Of a stretch of 64,000 nucleotides of DNA, positions 24,355 to 33,007 are shown piece after piece. Numbering within the stretch: the first letter of the stretch is position 1; every line of letters starts with the position of its first letter. Below the pieces are notes generated by a model. It ran no database searches. It was not told where the DNA came from and saw only the letters and a list, made by a program, of their open reading frames with translations. The translations under genes and the position numbers were made by a program. This DNA comes from Paraburkholderia dioscoreae (lineage in GTDB: Bacteria; Pseudomonadota; Gammaproteobacteria; Burkholderiales; Burkholderiaceae), in assembly GCF_902459535.1 (NCBI RefSeq), contig NZ_LR699554.1:682001-746000 (forward strand). Reading direction: 5' to 3'.

Positions 24355-25634
24355 CGCGCGTTGTTCTCCTTTCTGAGCCTGACCGCCGTCGTCTCGACGT
24401 CCTGCCACGGGCCGCGCTGCGAATAGGTCGCGCGAATGTAGGCAGCGAGATCGGCGATCTGCTGGTCGTCGTAGATCTGGCTGAAGGCCGGCATGTAGTT
24501 CTCGCTGTCTTCGCCGTGCCAGCCGTTGCCGCTCAGCATCATCTGGATCGCGTTGCGCGGCGTCGCGGCGTTGACGGCGGTGCTGAACGCGAGCGTAGGG
24601 CGCTCGCCGATCGACTGCATCGGCGCGGCAGGTCCGTGGCATTGCGCGCACGACGCCGCGAACAGCGTCGCGCCGCGCTGCGCTTCGGGCGAACTGCCGC
24701 CCTGGGCCGCGGTAGAAACGTTCGCGGCGACCGGCTGCGCTTTCTGGATCGACAGCACGTAGGTGGCGATCGCCTGCACGTCCTCTTCGGGCACGGTGGC
24801 GAGATCGCGCGTGACGGGCAGCATCGGGCCGGCTGCCGCACCATGTTCGCTGGCGCGGCCCGAGCGCAGATACGCGACGAGCTGGTCCTGGGTCCACGGC
24901 CTGGGCGCCGCGCCCAGTGCATTGAGCGCGGGCGCTTCCCAACCGTCGACCACGCCGCCGTCGAACGCGTGGCCCGACTTTTCGCCGCCGATCAGATTGA
25001 GCGGCGAATGACACGAAGCGCAGTGGCCGAGGCCATCCACCAGCAACTTGCCGCGGTTCCAGTCGGCATCTTTCGACGCGTCCGGCTGCTGTACGCCGGG
25101 ATGCAGGAACAGCACGTTCCAGAATGCCAGCAGCGGCCGGAAGTTCAGCGGGAAGATCAGTTCGTTGGCTGGCGCGACTGCGTTGACCGGCTCGCGTGTC
25201 ATCAGATACGCGTAGGCTGCCGAGATGTCCCCATCGGACATGCGCGTGAAGTGAATATACGGAAACGCCGGATACAGCAGATGCCCGTCACGAGCAACGC
25301 CATGACGGAGCGCTCGCATGAAGGCTTCGAGCGACCAGTTGCCGATGCCCGTTTCGAGATCCGGCGTGATGTTGGTCGCGTAGATGGTGCCGAACGGCGT
25401 GGCGAGCGGCAGGCCACCGGCGAACGGCTTGCCGCCCTTTGCGGTGTGACACACGATACAGTCGCCCAGCGCAACGACACGCGCGCCCGCGAGCCGCGTC
25501 TGCGCGTCGAACGAAGCTGGCGCCGGAGGGTCGACCGGCGCGATGGCGGGCTTCCACATCAGCAGAAAGGCGACGGCTAGCGCGGCCACGACAACCACGC
25601 CGCCGCCCGCCAGAAGTCTGGACTTGCGGGTCAT
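24351..25634 (-). CDS. Tri-haem membrane-anchored cytochrome c, oxidoreductase electron acceptor
   Basis: This is a 427-residue protein with an N-terminal membrane anchor/signal (LLAGGGVVVVAALAVAFLLMW). Three c-type haem sites follow: CIVCH at residue 59, CASCH near 203 and CAQCH near 328, matching the adh/gluconate dehydrogenase cytochrome subunit architecture. It accepts electrons from the IorA/IorB-type hydroxylase encoded immediately downstream and feeds the respiratory chain. The ribosome site GAGAGG overlaps the stop of a small upstream frame, suggesting coupling. Confidence 0.92.
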   Translation of the reverse strand: MTRKSRLLAGGGVVVVAALAVAFLLMWKPAIAPVDPPAPASFDAQTRLAGARVVALGDCIVCHTAKGGKPFAGGLPLATPFGTIYATNITPDLETGIGNWSLEAFMRALRHGVARDGHLLYPAFPYIHFTRMSDGDISAAYAYLMTREPVNAVAPANELIFPLNFRPLLAFWNVLFLHPGVQQPDASKDADWNRGKLLVDGLGHCASCHSPLNLIGGEKSGHAFDGGVVDGWEAPALNALGAAPRPWTQDQLVAYLRSGRASEHGAAAGPMLPVTRDLATVPEEDVQAIATYVLSIQKAQPVAANVSTAAQGGSSPEAQRGATLFAASCAQCHGPAAPMQSIGERPTLAFSTAVNAATPRNAIQMMLSGNGWHGEDSENYMPAFSQIYDDQQIADLAAYIRATYSQRGPWQDVETTAVRLRKENNAR

Positions 25635-25645
25635 TCACGCACCTC

Positions 25646-25909
25646 TCACAAAAGTCCTGAATCGAACCGGCCGCGCGGATCGCGGCGGATGTTTGCGGCA
25701 TCGCTTGCGTGATGCGCTTGCGGTGCCTGCTTGCGCGCCCTGGCGGGCTCTGCCTTGGAGCGGACAGTCGATATAACCGGCCGCGTCGCTGCCGTACTGG
25801 CCGGCTGGCTTCGTGACTGCGAGCGATGCGTCGGCGCTATCGCAACGCGGTCGGGCAAACGCGGTCCCGAGAAGTCATAGCCGCCGAGCAGGCGAGAAAG
25901 GGAGGGCAT
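25646..25909 (-). CDS. Small basic protein, unknown
   Basis: This is an 87-residue frame starting MPSLSRLLGGYDFSGPRLPD, with a disordered Ser/Arg/Ala/Pro-rich remainder and no membrane or signal segment. Support comes from AAAGGA 7-12 bases before the ATG and an 11-base gap to the cytochrome gene, whose ribosome site overlaps this stop. No family is recognised. The biased composition means it could be a chance frame in GC-rich DNA. Confidence 0.4.
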   Translation of the reverse strand: MPSLSRLLGGYDFSGPRLPDRVAIAPTHRSQSRSQPASTAATRPVISTVRSKAEPARARKQAPQAHHASDAANIRRDPRGRFDSGLL

Positions 25910-26027
25910 GGTGATTCCTTTGCGAGCAAGCGGGCGTCGTTCAGGTGTTCCGGTGCTCAGATGAATGACAGTGCCAGTCAGCGTATCGCCGGTCCCGCGA
26001 AATATCCTGAAGCCGCGCTGAAACGTT

Positions 26028-26054
26028 GTTAAACCGGACGGCGAACCGTCCGGT
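26028..26054 (-). terminator. Terminator of the MFS/monooxygenase operon
   Basis: A 9-bp perfect stem ACCGGACGG/CCGTCCGGT with a 4-base CGAA loop (26033-26054) lies 20 bases beyond the stop of the MFS gene, followed on the minus strand by TTTAAC. Confidence 0.55.
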
Positions 26055-26074
26055 CATGCAGCGATGTGCGTCTA

Positions 26075-27289
26075 TCAGGCGTGGCGGGCAGCGTACGGAC
26101 GGCCGATCACGAGGTAATGAGCCAGCGCGATGAGCGGAAAGGCCGTGGCGACCACGGCGACCAGCGGCCAGCCGCCGTGTTCGTAAAGCGGGCTGGCGAG
26201 CGCCGAACCGAACGCGCCGCCCACGAAGATGCTCGTCATATACAGCGCGTTCAGACGGTTGCGGCTCGGCGCATGCAACGCATAGATCTCACGTTGACCG
26301 AGCACCATGTTCATCTGCACGGCGAAATCGAGCACGATGCCGGTCGCGACGAGTCCGATCACGCCCCAGGCAGGATGGATCAGCGCCGGCGTATAGGCGA
26401 ACGCGCCCACCACCAAAGCGATCAACGTCGCGCGCACCGTATGGCCCGCATCGGCGAGACGGCCGGCTACCGGCGCCGAGGTCGCGCCGATCGCGCCGAC
26501 CAGCGCAAAGATACCGATGCCGGTTTGCGAAAGCCCGAACTGGCGGGTCAGCTCGACGGGAATCGCGGTCCAGAACAGGCTGAACGAAGCGAACATCAGC
26601 GCCTGGTAAAACGAACGGTGGCGCAGCACCGGCATTGTGCGGACCAGGTGGCCGAGCGAGCCGATCAGTTCGAAGTAGGTGGCCTGGTGATCGGGCTGGC
26701 GGCGCGGAATCGTCAGCGCGAGCACGCTGGTGACGATCGCCATCAGCACGGCGGCGGAACCGAACACCGCGCGCCAGCCGAAGTGCCCGGCCACCACGCT
26801 GGAGATCGGCCGCGACAGCAGGATGCCGAGCAGCAGGCCGCCCATGATGGTGCCGACCACCTTGCCGCGCGATTCGTCCGGCGCGAGATGCGCGGCGAGC
26901 GGAATCAGGATCTGCACCGCAACCGAACTGAAGCCGACCAGCAGCGAAATGCCGAGGAACACCCCCGGTTGCTGCGCGAACGACGCGGCGGCGAGACTGG
27001 CGATCGACACCAGCGCGGTGATGATCATCAGCTTGCGGTTTTCCAGCAGGTCGCCGAGCGGCACCAGAAAGAACAGACCGAAGGCATAGCCGATCTGCGT
27101 CAGCGAGACGATCAGGCTGGCGGTGCCGCCGGACATGTGGATGGCCGGTGCGATCAGTTCGGTGATCGGCTGCGCGTAGTACAGATTCGCGACGATGGCG
27201 CCGCAGCAGAACGCGAACAGCGCGATCAGTCCGCGTGTCAGCTTGACGGGGTTGGTCCCGGCCGTCGTCGTGGATACCTCGGTTGACAT
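26075..27289 (-). CDS. MFS transporter, drug:H+ antiporter-1 (12-segment) type
   Basis: This is a 404-residue inner-membrane protein with twelve predicted membrane segments. It opens GLIALFAFCCGAIVANLYYAQP, followed by the motif-A region GLFFLVPLGDLLENRKLM between segments 2 and 3. The sequence resembles the YgaY/YbcL-like exporters often next to LysR regulators. It follows the FAD monooxygenase gene by 37 bases. It could export the product of the co-transcribed hydroxylase or an aromatic antimicrobial; the substrate is unknown. Confidence 0.9.
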   Translation of the reverse strand: MSTEVSTTTAGTNPVKLTRGLIALFAFCCGAIVANLYYAQPITELIAPAIHMSGGTASLIVSLTQIGYAFGLFFLVPLGDLLENRKLMIITALVSIASLAAASFAQQPGVFLGISLLVGFSSVAVQILIPLAAHLAPDESRGKVVGTIMGGLLLGILLSRPISSVVAGHFGWRAVFGSAAVLMAIVTSVLALTIPRRQPDHQATYFELIGSLGHLVRTMPVLRHRSFYQALMFASFSLFWTAIPVELTRQFGLSQTGIGIFALVGAIGATSAPVAGRLADAGHTVRATLIALVVGAFAYTPALIHPAWGVIGLVATGIVLDFAVQMNMVLGQREIYALHAPSRNRLNALYMTSIFVGGAFGSALASPLYEHGGWPLVAVVATAFPLIALAHYLVIGRPYAARHA

Positions 27290-27326
27290 GACAACTCCTT
27301 GAAGAAAACAAATGGAAAACGAAGAC

Positions 27327-28475
27327 CTAGCGCGCCAGATTCATCACACGGTCACCGAGCGAAATGCCCAGATCGGTCATCAGCCTGCCGCGTTGCAACT
27401 GCTGGTTCTCCCAACGCTTGAGGGCTGAATCGATCGTGGCGCCGCTATGCCATGTCGAGGACAACGCGAGCGCCAGCGCATGCGCATTGGCGGCCGCTTT
27501 CGCGGTGCTACCCGCCGTGTGTGGGCGCGGCACCGAAGCGGCGTCGCCGAGCAGCACCGCGCGGCCGAACACCATCTTCGGCGAGCGCAGATCGACGATC
27601 GGCTGCATGAAGGGATCGTCGGTGGCATCGACCAGGGCGCGGAAAGTTGGGCCTAGCGAGGCCTGCGCGTCCTTGCGCAACTGTACGATGTCGATGCCCT
27701 TGGTCGAGCCGGGCGGCAGTGAAAACGCCCGCCGTATGCCGTGACGATCGACCAGCAACTCCTCGAGTCTTGCCGCACTGTACTTGCGATACCACACCCA
27801 GTTGAAGCGTCGCTGGCCGGCCACGGTCGAATCGTTCTCGCCCGGAATCAGATAGGAGAGGCCCGAATGTCCGTCGCCTTGCTGAAAGGCGAAGCGCTCC
27901 CGCAGCATCTCCGCCGCGTGCAGCGGCAGATCGGGTTCTTCGACGAGGCCGCGCCATGCCACATAGCCCGCATACTGTGGCACGATTTCGGGCAGCAGGC
28001 GCTGCCTGAGCGTCGAGCGGGTGCCGTCGGCGCCCACCAGCAGATCCGCCTGCTCGCTGCGGCCGCTCGCGAACTGCGCGACGATCTGCTCGCCTTCCAT
28101 GCGAAAGTCGACGAAGGTCTCGCCGGCATGCAGGTTGGACGCGGGCAGCGCGTTTTTCATGGCACGGTACAGCAGGCTCCACGAAGTCTGCATCTGCGGC
28201 ATGTGGAGCTGTTCGACCACGCGGTCCTCGCGGTCCAGATAGATGCGATCGCCCGAGGCCACGCCCGGCGGGTCCGGCAGTTCGACGCCGGCGAAGGCGA
28301 GCGCATCCAGCACGTCCGGCTGAAGCACGACGCCGCCGCCGCGGCTTTCGAGCTGATTGGGCGAGGTCTCGAACACGTCGACGTCCCAGCCGGCCGCCCG
28401 CAACGTATTGGCCGTCAGCAAGCCGCCAAGCGATCCGCCGATCACCACGGCACGCGGTTTTTCGAGCGATCTCAT
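27327..28475 (-). CDS. FAD-dependent monooxygenase, 2,6-dihydroxypyridine/aromatic hydroxylase type
   Basis: This is a 382-residue class A flavoprotein monooxygenase. It has the dinucleotide motif VIGGSLGGLLTANTLRAAGWDV at the N-terminus, a GADGTRST motif near residue 150 and the FAD-ribityl motif GRAVLLGDAASVPRPHTAGS near residue 302. Sequences such as YAGYVAWRG and RFNWVWYRKY resemble 2,6-dihydroxypyridine 3-monooxygenase. It hydroxylates an aromatic ring using NAD(P)H and O2. It overlaps the upstream FrnE-like gene (ATGA). Confidence 0.88.
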   Translation of the reverse strand: MRSLEKPRAVVIGGSLGGLLTANTLRAAGWDVDVFETSPNQLESRGGGVVLQPDVLDALAFAGVELPDPPGVASGDRIYLDREDRVVEQLHMPQMQTSWSLLYRAMKNALPASNLHAGETFVDFRMEGEQIVAQFASGRSEQADLLVGADGTRSTLRQRLLPEIVPQYAGYVAWRGLVEEPDLPLHAAEMLRERFAFQQGDGHSGLSYLIPGENDSTVAGQRRFNWVWYRKYSAARLEELLVDRHGIRRAFSLPPGSTKGIDIVQLRKDAQASLGPTFRALVDATDDPFMQPIVDLRSPKMVFGRAVLLGDAASVPRPHTAGSTAKAAANAHALALALSSTWHSGATIDSALKRWENQQLQRGRLMTDLGISLGDRVMNLAR

Positions 28476-29125
28476 GCTGCTTTCCTTTGCGCTGCCGCAC
28501 GCAGTGTGTTGATGAAGACCGCGGGCGGCTGCGCACCACTGATCACATCGCCGTCGATGCGGATAGTCGGCACGGCCTGAACGCCCAGGCTGTCGGCCCG
28601 CGCGCGCGCCGCGTCGATTGCCTCGTTGCCGGCGGAGCCTTGCAGAGACGCGCGCACTGCGTCCGCGTCGAACGCATGTTCCGCGGCAATCGCGACCAGC
28701 GTGTCGAGCGAGCCGATGTCGCGGCCTTCGGAGAAGTAAGCGGCGTAGATTGCCTGATACAACGCGGCCGTCGCGCTCGGGTCGTTGCGCTGCTGCGCGA
28801 ACTGCATCAGACGATGCGCAAGACGCGTGTTCGGCGTGCGCAGCACCTTGTCGTAATGGAAATGCGCGTCAGCCGCCAGTCCGGCGGCGGTGACCTGCGC
28901 ATCCATGATTTGCGAGCGCGCCCAGCTGCCGAATTTCCGGCTGCGATAGGCGCGCCGGTCCATGCCTTCGGCGGGCATGGCCGGATTCAATTCGAACGGC
29001 ACATAGCGGATCGAAACAGTCGCGTTCATGCCGGTTTCCGCCAGCGCCGCCGCGAGATTCCGTTGGCCGATCCAGCACCACGGGCAAATGAAGTCGTAAT
29101 TGACCTCGACCTGAATGGCTTGCAT
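28472..29125 (-). CDS. DsbA-family oxidoreductase, FrnE-like
   Basis: This is a 217-residue cytoplasmic thioredoxin-fold protein with the active site CPWC in DFICPWCWIGQ (residues 13-16), the large helical insert and the cis-Pro loop VQAVPTIRIDG near residue 185. FrnE-type proteins act as thiol isomerases or in polyketide/aromatic pathways. The ATG at 29125 is the first of a minus-strand operon with the FAD hydroxylase and MFS genes, divergent from the LysR gene. It could protect against the electrophilic product of the hydroxylase; this is inference. Confidence 0.92.
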   Translation of the reverse strand: MQAIQVEVNYDFICPWCWIGQRNLAAALAETGMNATVSIRYVPFELNPAMPAEGMDRRAYRSRKFGSWARSQIMDAQVTAAGLAADAHFHYDKVLRTPNTRLAHRLMQFAQQRNDPSATAALYQAIYAAYFSEGRDIGSLDTLVAIAAEHAFDADAVRASLQGSAGNEAIDAARARADSLGVQAVPTIRIDGDVISGAQPPAVFINTLRAAAQRKAA

Positions 29126-29243
29126 GTTGCATCCCTCACTAGGTAATGGAGGCAGCTTATCTGTTGCGTTAGCTATGTTGAATGGGTCTAAAATGCAAGC
29201 TGGTGTTGCGCTGATCGCAACCAAATTGCAGACGGAGCCGCAT

Positions 29244-30164
29244 ATGGACAAATTCCTCGCCATCAAAACGCTGCTGGAAGTGGCGGACGCCGGCGGCTTT
29301 TCGAAGGCGGCGCAACGTATCGGGGTGGCGACCTCGTCGGTCACGCGCCTGATGGACTCGCTAGAAGCCTCGCTCGGCACCGCGCTGCTGACCCGCACGC
29401 CGAGAAAGGTCAGCCTGACGGATGCCGGCATTGCTTACGTCGAACAGGTCGCCAAGGTGCTCGACGATCTTGCCGAGGCGGACGAGAGCGTTTTCGACAG
29501 CGGCGCGTCGCCGGTCGGCGCGCTGCGGATTTCGGTTCCGTCCACCTATAGCCGGCTTCGCCTCGCGCCGCACCTCGCCGCCTTTCTCTCCGAAAATCCA
29601 CGGGTGTTTCTCGACGTCGTGGTTGCCGATCACTTCGCCGATCTCGCGCTCGACCGGATCGACGTTGCGATCCGGATCGGCCTCGCCGATCGCGACGCCA
29701 GCCTGATCGTCAAAAAACTGGCGGACAATCCGCGCTACGTGGTGGCGAGCCACGACTACCTCGAACGCAACGGCACGCCGCAAACGCCGCAGGATCTCGC
29801 TGAGCACGAGTGCCTGCGCTTCGCCTATGGCGGCGGCTACCGCACGCACCAGACCTGGACCTTCCGGCGCGAGGACGCCGGGCAACGCGTCGACGTGCAC
29901 GGCCATCTGCTGTCGAACAATCTCGACATCCTGCTCGAAGCCGTGATGGCGGGACGCGGCATCGCGCTGCTACCTGAATGGCAGGTCGCGGCCGACATTC
30001 GCGCGGGCCGCCTGCTGCGTCTGTTCGAACACTTCGACGCGAGTCCTCAGGCGGGCGACGCCGTCGTCTACGCCGCGTATCTGCCTAATCGCCGCCAGTC
30101 CAGCAAAGTGCGCGCGCTGGTTCAGTTTCTGGAAACGCGGCTTCGCGCGTCGCTCGAAGGTTGA
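29244..30164 (+). CDS. LysR-family transcriptional regulator
   Basis: This is a 306-residue regulator. An N-terminal winged helix (residues 1-60; FSKAAQRIGVATSSVTRLMDSLE, of which the last helix is the recognition helix) is joined to a substrate-binding domain of the CrgA/DsdC-like type. The ATG at 29244 follows GACGGAG. It is divergent from the FrnE-hydroxylase-MFS operon; the 118-base gap must hold both promoters and probably the operator. It most likely activates that operon in response to an aromatic compound. Confidence 0.92.
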   Translation: MDKFLAIKTLLEVADAGGFSKAAQRIGVATSSVTRLMDSLEASLGTALLTRTPRKVSLTDAGIAYVEQVAKVLDDLAEADESVFDSGASPVGALRISVPSTYSRLRLAPHLAAFLSENPRVFLDVVVADHFADLALDRIDVAIRIGLADRDASLIVKKLADNPRYVVASHDYLERNGTPQTPQDLAEHECLRFAYGGGYRTHQTWTFRREDAGQRVDVHGHLLSNNLDILLEAVMAGRGIALLPEWQVAADIRAGRLLRLFEHFDASPQAGDAVVYAAYLPNRRQSSKVRALVQFLETRLRASLEG

Positions 30165-30342
30165 ACGGCGGCGCTCGCCGCGAAGCGCGCTTTGCGGTAC
30201 ATCTTTTTTAAGAACTATTAAGGTCTTTGGCCAAGGACTCTTCAAAAACCCGTCGCTAGAATGGGCTCCAGTTTTCCTCGCTACACCGGCGAGCGCGGCA
30301 CGTCTGTTCAGACTGCCCATTCAATTTCATACGGAGCCCGAA

Positions 30343-30978
30343 ATGTCCAGAGAACTTTTGACCCCCGACACCTGTGCCGTGGCGCTCATCGACTATCAGC
30401 CGCAAATGTTCTTCGGCACGATGTCGCATGAACGGACCAATATCCTGCATAACGTGCAAGCGATCGCGAAAGCCGCGAAGCTGTTCAAGGTTCCGACCAT
30501 CCTTACCACGGTCGCCGCGAAGTCGTTCAGCGGCGACATGGTGCCGGAAGTGCAATCGGTGTTTCCGGAATATGTGCCGGTCGACCGCACGTCGATGAAC
30601 TCGTGGGAAGACGTCAATTTCCGCAAGGCGATCGAAGCAACCGGTCGCAAGAAAATCGTTATCTCCGGCCTGTGGACGGAAGTGTGCGTGTCGTTCCCGA
30701 CGATCCAGATGATCGCCGAAGGCTACGAAATCTACGTGCCGACCGACGCATGCGGCGACGTCAGCCAGGAAGCGCACGAACGCGCGGTGCAGCGCATCAT
30801 CCAGGCGGGCGCGGTGCCGATGACGTCGCTGCAATTCATGTTCGAACTGCAACGCGATTGGGCGCGCAGCGAAACCTACGAAGGCTGCATGGACATCCTG
30901 AAAGCGCACAGCTCATACGGGATCGGCGTGCGTTACGCCAAGGCGATTCTCGGCGAGCACGCGAGCGAGGCGGGCTGA
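30343..30978 (+). CDS. Isochorismatase-family hydrolase, YcaC type
   Basis: This is a 211-residue cysteine hydrolase. The fold and catalytic triad positions are visible: Asp17 in VALIDYQPQM, a Lys in TTVAAKSF near residue 66 and Cys in GLWTEVCVSFP near residue 112. YcaC-like proteins are octameric amidohydrolases of unknown substrate. The gene has its own 178-base upstream region and is followed 121 bases later by a YtcJ-type amidohydrolase; the two often occur side by side in Burkholderiales. Confidence 0.92.
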   Translation: MSRELLTPDTCAVALIDYQPQMFFGTMSHERTNILHNVQAIAKAAKLFKVPTILTTVAAKSFSGDMVPEVQSVFPEYVPVDRTSMNSWEDVNFRKAIEATGRKKIVISGLWTEVCVSFPTIQMIAEGYEIYVPTDACGDVSQEAHERAVQRIIQAGAVPMTSLQFMFELQRDWARSETYEGCMDILKAHSSYGIGVRYAKAILGEHASEAG

Positions 30979-31099
30979 GCTTCATGCCGTGCGGAAAGGT
31001 GCTCGTCGCGAGCGGGCACTTTCCGGTTTTTCCCGCTTCCCCGCTTCCCCGGAATAGCTCCGCGTGCCGAAACGCGGTGCGCTCCCTATGAGGTCCGCC

Positions 31100-32968
31100 A
31101 TGAATTCCAGTACTTCCGGATTGACGCCGGCCGAGGTCGTGTTCTTCAACGGCAAGATCGCCACCCAGGACGACAGGCGCTCATTCGCCGATTCGCTTGC
31201 CGTCGCGAACGGCCGCGTCCTCGCTGCGGGTTCGCGCGAGACGGTAATGCGCCACGCAAACGACAACACGCGCCATGTCGACCTCAAAGGGCGCACGGTC
31301 ATTCCCGGCCTCAACGATTCGCATCTGCACATCATTCGCGGCGGCCTGAACTTCAATATGGAGTTGCGCTGGGACGGCGTGCCGTCGCTCGCCGACGCGC
31401 TCGACATGCTGCGCAAACAGGTGGCGCGCACGCCGGCGCCGCAATGGGTGCGGGTAGTGGGCGGCTGGAACGAATTCCAGTTCGCCGAGCGGCGCGGCCC
31501 GACGCTCGAAGAAATCAATGCGATCGCGCCGGACACGCCGGTGTTCATCCTGCATCTGTACGACAGCGCGCTGCTGAACGCGGCGGCGCTGCGCGCGGTC
31601 GGCTATACCAAAGACACCCCGAACCCGCCGGGCGGCGAGATCCAGCGAGACAAGCGCGGCAACCCGACCGGCATGCTGATCGCGCGGCCCAACGCCGGCT
31701 TGCTATACGCGACGCTCGCTAAAGGCCCGAAGCTCGCGCCGGAAGATCAGCACAATTCCACCCGGCATTTCATGCGTGAACTGAACCGCCTCGGCGTGAC
31801 GAGCGCGATCGACGCGGGCGGCGGTTATCAGGCCTATCCGGACGACTACGCTGTGATCATGGAGATGGCGAAGAAAAGCGAACTGACCGTTCGTATCGCC
31901 TACAACCTGTTCACGCAGAACGCGAAGAAGGAAATCGAAGACTTCGCCAAGTGGGTGAAGATGACCAAGCCCGGCGAAGGCGACGATTTCCTGCGCGTGA
32001 ACGGCGCGGGGGAGATGCTGGTGTTCTCCGCCGCGGACTTCGAAGACTTTCTCGAGCCGCGCCCGGACCTGCCCGAGTCGCTGGAGACCGAACTGGAAGC
32101 GGTCGTCAAGCTGCTGGTGGCGAACCGCTGGCCGTTCCGTCTGCACGCCACTTACAACGAATCGATCGAGCGCTTCCTGAACGTGTTCGAACGCGTGAAC
32201 GCCGAGATTCCGTTCAACGGCCTGCGCTGGTTCTTCGATCACTGCGAGACCATCACGCAGCAGAACATCGAACGCGTGAAGGCGCTCGGCGGCGGCATTG
32301 CGATCCAGCACCGGATGGCGTATCAGGGCGAGTACTTCATTCATCAATACGGCGAAGAGGCTGTGAAGCGTACGCCGCCGGTTCGCCACATGCTCGACGC
32401 CGGGCTGCCGGTCGGCGCAGGTACGGACGCCACGCGCGTCGCGAGCTTCAACCCGTTCGTGTCGCTGTACTGGATGGTGTCGGGCAAGACAGTGGGCGGC
32501 ACCGCGATGTACGGCAGCGAAAACAAACTCGACCGTATGGAAGCGTTGCGCCGCTACACGGTGGGCAGCGCATGGTTCTCGAGCGAAGAGGAAAAGAAGG
32601 GCGCGCTGGTGCCGGGCCAGTTCGCGGACTTCGCGGTGCTGAGCGAAGACTTCTTCAGCATCGACGAAAGCCGCATCAAATACCTGACTTCGAACATGAC
32701 GGTGGTGGGCGGCAAGGTCGTCTATGCGGACGACGAATTCGCGCCGCTCGCGCCGCCCGATCTGCCGGTCAGCCCGTCGTGGTCGCCGGTGGCGGAGTTC
32801 GGCGGCTACAGCCGCTACAAGCCGACGGCGGTGGCGTGCGTGGATGGCTGCTTGAACCTGTGCGGCGTGCACGCCCACGCGCATGGCTGGGCGTGGCGCA
32901 AGAACGTACCGGTCGGCGATTCGAACGGCTTCTGGGGCGCGTTGGGATGTAGCTGCTTCGCGTTCTGA
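31100..32968 (+). CDS. Amidohydrolase, YtcJ type
   Basis: This is a 622-residue metal-dependent hydrolase of the amidohydrolase superfamily (group 3). It has the small beta-sandwich opening PAEVVFFNGKIATQD, the metal-binding HxH in IPGLNDSHLHIIRGG near residue 75, later histidines in WFFDHCETIT and the Asp of GAGTDATRVASF. The C-terminus has the closing sandwich GQFADFAVL plus an unusual Cys-rich tail (VACVDGCLNLCGVHAHAHG). I prefer the ATG at 31100 with GAGG upstream. Substrate unknown. Confidence 0.9.
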   Translation: MNSSTSGLTPAEVVFFNGKIATQDDRRSFADSLAVANGRVLAAGSRETVMRHANDNTRHVDLKGRTVIPGLNDSHLHIIRGGLNFNMELRWDGVPSLADALDMLRKQVARTPAPQWVRVVGGWNEFQFAERRGPTLEEINAIAPDTPVFILHLYDSALLNAAALRAVGYTKDTPNPPGGEIQRDKRGNPTGMLIARPNAGLLYATLAKGPKLAPEDQHNSTRHFMRELNRLGVTSAIDAGGGYQAYPDDYAVIMEMAKKSELTVRIAYNLFTQNAKKEIEDFAKWVKMTKPGEGDDFLRVNGAGEMLVFSAADFEDFLEPRPDLPESLETELEAVVKLLVANRWPFRLHATYNESIERFLNVFERVNAEIPFNGLRWFFDHCETITQQNIERVKALGGGIAIQHRMAYQGEYFIHQYGEEAVKRTPPVRHMLDAGLPVGAGTDATRVASFNPFVSLYWMVSGKTVGGTAMYGSENKLDRMEALRRYTVGSAWFSSEEEKKGALVPGQFADFAVLSEDFFSIDESRIKYLTSNMTVVGGKVVYADDEFAPLAPPDLPVSPSWSPVAEFGGYSRYKPTAVACVDGCLNLCGVHAHAHGWAWRKNVPVGDSNGFWGALGCSCFAF

Positions 32969-33007
32969 TCACGCCGGGTTCGAGCCACCAGGCGAGCGAG
33001 GGCTTTT

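Noticed and set aside
29126..29243. Possible -35/-10 pair TTGCGT/TAAAAT in the LysR divergent region
   Set aside because: The spacing is 19 bases and both elements are only partial, so I do not annotate it as a promoter.
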